Positions 5,993 through 7,002 of a stretch of 7,002 bases of DNA are shown here, in pieces. Position numbers and translations under genes: made by a program. Source of the stretch: Aquabacterium sp. (lineage in GTDB: Bacteria > Pseudomonadota > Gammaproteobacteria > Burkholderiales > Burkholderiaceae_C); contig JAGNPA010000094.1 in the NCBI GenBank assembly GCA_017989885.1, positions 1-7,002 of the forward strand. The letters run 5' to 3'. The notes beneath the pieces were generated by a model that worked only from the letters and a program-made list of their open reading frames with translations, made no database searches and was not told the DNA's origin. The first letter of the stretch is position 1. Each line of letters opens with the position of its first letter.

Positions 5993-6373
5993 TCACTCTG
6001 CGGCCACGGCGAAAGACCGCAGCCAGGGATCGATATGGGCGATATCAAAGGTGCCCGAATCGAACATCTGCATCATCTCGGCATAGATCTGCATCGGCGC
6101 ACGCTGCAAGCGCCAGCCATTGATGCGCAGGAACACGTCGGCCGCAGCAAAAGCGATGCGCTTGTTTCCGTCCACAAACGGGTGGTTAATTGCGAGGCTT
6201 TCCAGCAGGGCAGCCGCCTCAGCCACGATGTCATCGTAATAGCCGGTCTGCGGGCGGAACAGTGCGGCCTCCAGCGCCCCTGGGTCACGCACGCCCGGCG
6301 CACCGCCATACCGCTGCATCAGCACCGTGTGCATGCCGAGCACATCGGCCACGGTCAGGTAATCGTGCGCCAC
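5993..6373 (-). CDS. doc: Death-on-curing (Doc/Fic-family) toxin
   Basis: This 126-residue protein is the size of phage P1 Doc. Its Fic-fold signature is HPFVDGNKR at 64-72: catalytic His64, Asp68, and a Lys71 where AMP-transferring Fic enzymes have Gly. In P1 Doc that Lys goes with kinase activity, the enzyme phosphorylating EF-Tu and stopping translation; this protein probably does the same (family knowledge, not shown here). Upstream residues YGGAPGVRDPGALEAAL and the RPQTGYYDDI segment are also typical. The start is GTG 6373, only 3 bases after the antitoxin stop, with no clear Shine-Dalgarno sequence, so translational coupling is likely. The frame is intact and no catalytic residue is missing, so the toxin should be active and need its antitoxin. 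Confidence 0.92.
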   Translation of the reverse strand: MAHDYLTVADVLGMHTVLMQRYGGAPGVRDPGALEAALFRPQTGYYDDIVAEAAALLESLAINHPFVDGNKRIAFAAADVFLRINGWRLQRAPMQIYAEMMQMFDSGTFDIAHIDPWLRSFAVAAE

Positions 6374-6376
6374 GGT

Positions 6377-6607
6377 TTACTTGGCCAGTTCGCGGTAGAG
6401 GCTGTCGAACTCATCCAAACTGGATGCGAAAGAAGCCATCACGTGGCGGCGTGGGCGCTCTTTTTGCTGCCGGTCGATATAGTCGCGCAGGGCGTCATCG
6501 AGCACCGCCTGGAACTGGCGGCCCTGGCTTTCTGCGATCTGGCGCAGCGCCGCCAGCACATCGGGCGCGGCCTGGGAGGAAAACTTTTCGCGGACAGCAG
6601 TCGTCAT
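6377..6607 (-). CDS. Antitoxin of the Doc toxin-antitoxin pair
   Basis: This 76-residue, charged protein lies immediately upstream of doc. The N-terminal part (AVREKFSSQAAPDVLAALRQ ... LDDALRDYI) resembles a small DNA-binding domain of ribbon-helix-helix type. The C-terminal tail (residues about 55-76, ending SLDEFDSLYRELAK) is a likely disordered segment that binds and neutralises the toxin, as in Phd. Family assignment is by context and general look; it is not clearly Phd itself. Start: I prefer ATG 6607, which has GGAGA 5 bases upstream (6617-6613). ATG 6622 or 6619 would add five or four residues but would include that Shine-Dalgarno sequence in the coding region. Antitoxins of this type usually repress their own operon, and palindromes overlie this start. 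Confidence 0.85.
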   Translation of the reverse strand: MTTAVREKFSSQAAPDVLAALRQIAESQGRQFQAVLDDALRDYIDRQQKERPRRHVMASFASSLDEFDSLYRELAK

Positions 6608-6646
6608 GATCGTCTCCATCATGATTCATCTTGATGCTTCATGATA
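6604..6646 (-). promoter_or_regulatory. Promoter and palindromic operator of the antitoxin-doc operon
   Basis: The palindrome TCATGA occurs three times (6604-6609, 6619-6624, 6639-6644), each extended to TCATGAT on the plus strand. The first two also form a perfect 7-bp inverted repeat, TCATGAT-N7-ATCATGA (6604-6624). The rightmost copy overlaps a minus-strand -10-like TATCAT (6646-6641); the leftmost overlaps the antitoxin start codon. This is the expected geometry for autorepression by the antitoxin or the antitoxin-toxin complex. The -35 is poor. Confidence 0.6.
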
Positions 6647-6890
6647 GAGCAAGACGGGAAGGTTTGCCACCGCGTTGATGGCGTTCGATGCCTGACTGGC
6701 GGCCTTGGGGGACAGTGAACCGGCACGCGTAAGTTGTTGATTCTGCGAGAGCCCCATCTGCGCCCACCCGCCGGCCAAACGGAGAACAGAGACGGCTCTG
6801 GCCGAGAAAGTGGCCGATTTCAGTCGTTTCGGCAGCCGGCCACCCGCAGCACAGGTGGCTGGAACCCCGCGCCACGCGGGGATTTCAGGC
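6647..6890. other. Gene-poor stretch with inverted repeats, possible mobile-element debris
   Basis: No convincing gene lies in these roughly 240 bases. A minus-strand frame of 88 codons (6892-6626) has no recognisable domain or ribosome binding site and runs into the antitoxin promoter. Two inverted repeats are visible: GTGGCCG / CGGCCAC (6810-6816 and 6837-6843, 20 bases apart) and a tight hairpin CCCCGCG-CCA-CGCGGGG (6865-6881). The segment around 6810-6845 resembles non-coding ends of insertion sequences I have seen in Burkholderiales, but I cannot name the element. Confidence 0.4.
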
Positions 6891-6921
6891 AAGAAAAAGG
6901 GCCCGGAGATTATCCGAGCCC
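6891..6921 (-). terminator. Terminator of the ssrA tmRNA gene
   Basis: On the minus strand a 9-bp stem with one G-T wobble (GGGCTCGGA / TCCGGGCCC) and a 5-base loop is followed by TTTTTCTT. It begins 7 bases beyond the tmRNA CCA end, the usual place for the ssrA terminator. Confidence 0.9.
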
Positions 6922-6928
6922 TTCAATT

Positions 6929-7002
6929 TGGTGGAGCCGGGGGGAATTGAACCCCCGTCCGTAAGCCATCATCGAGCAGTTCTACATGTGTAGCTGTCTG
7001 AT
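6929..7002 (-). ncRNA. ssrA: Transfer-messenger RNA (tmRNA), 3' end only
   Basis: Read on the minus strand, the last 74 bases of the RNA are present. They include the T arm (a GGGGG/CCCCC stem around a UUCAAUU loop) and the acceptor strand ending GGCTCCACCA, with CCA encoded. The preceding CTACACATGTAGAACTGCTC also matches betaproteobacterial tmRNA. tmRNA, charged with alanine and carried by EF-Tu and SmpB, rescues ribosomes stalled on broken mRNAs. The tag reading frame and 5' half are beyond the window edge. The 3' end of ssrA is a well-known integration site for islands and prophages; such an element would sit on the low-coordinate side here. Confidence 0.95.

Noticed and set aside
5989..6048. 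Extended start at 6048 for the zinc-ribbon-like protein
   Set aside because: It would overlap the doc 3' end by 56 bases; ATG 5988, 4 bases after the doc stop, gives a normal operon arrangement.
6626..6892. Minus-strand open frame of 88 codons between ssrA and the antitoxin
   Set aside because: It has no ribosome binding site, domain or plausible composition, it starts at the ssrA terminator and it ends inside the antitoxin promoter. It is more likely chance coding in high-GC DNA.

Overview
The window looks like the chromosome of a high-GC betaproteobacterium, most likely Burkholderiales and Comamonadaceae-like. The reasons are the codon use, a PEP-CTERM protein behind a sigma-54-type promoter, a Burkholderiales-style porin C-terminus (ending Arg-His-Ser-Phe), and the 3' end of an ssrA tmRNA gene at the right edge. 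I could not run searches, so genus is not assigned.

Layout, left to right. Bases 1-80 hold the first 26 codons of an IS5-family transposase on the minus strand, cut by the window edge. A well-formed -24/-12 (sigma-54) promoter at 165-180 drives a secreted, cysteine-rich PEP-CTERM protein (217-1293), which ends in a strong terminator. Next comes a minus-strand pair: an MFS exporter (1391-2554) and a CrgA-like LysR regulator (2664-3593). Divergent from the regulator are an FMN-dependent NADH-azoreductase (azoR, 3685-4284) and a pirin-family cupin (4330-5199) with a strong ribosome binding site. Regulator, azoreductase and pirin form a plausible quinone/electrophile-response unit.

From about 5266 to the right edge the DNA is accessory and scarred. 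The last 33 codons of a porin gene survive on the minus strand with their terminator (5266-5416). They are abruptly joined at about 5411 to the 3' end of a recombinase-associated helix-turn-helix gene on the plus strand (to 5660). Then comes a compact minus-strand operon of three genes: a small antitoxin (6377-6607), a Doc/Fic-family toxin (5993-6373) and an uncharacterised two-CxxC zinc-ribbon-like protein (5665-5988). Its promoter and start codon are covered by three copies of a TCATGA palindrome, a likely autoregulatory operator. About 240 bases without a convincing gene follow, containing inverted repeats that may be mobile-element debris. Then come the ssrA terminator and the ssrA 3' end, a classic integration target. 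I read 5411-6928 as a decayed genomic island between a destroyed porin gene and ssrA.

The most interesting items are the three-gene Doc module with its zinc-ribbon partner and operator, the IS5 element lying just upstream of the sigma-54 promoter of the PEP-CTERM gene, and the porin/HTH chimera. No CRISPR array, tRNA or rRNA was seen.
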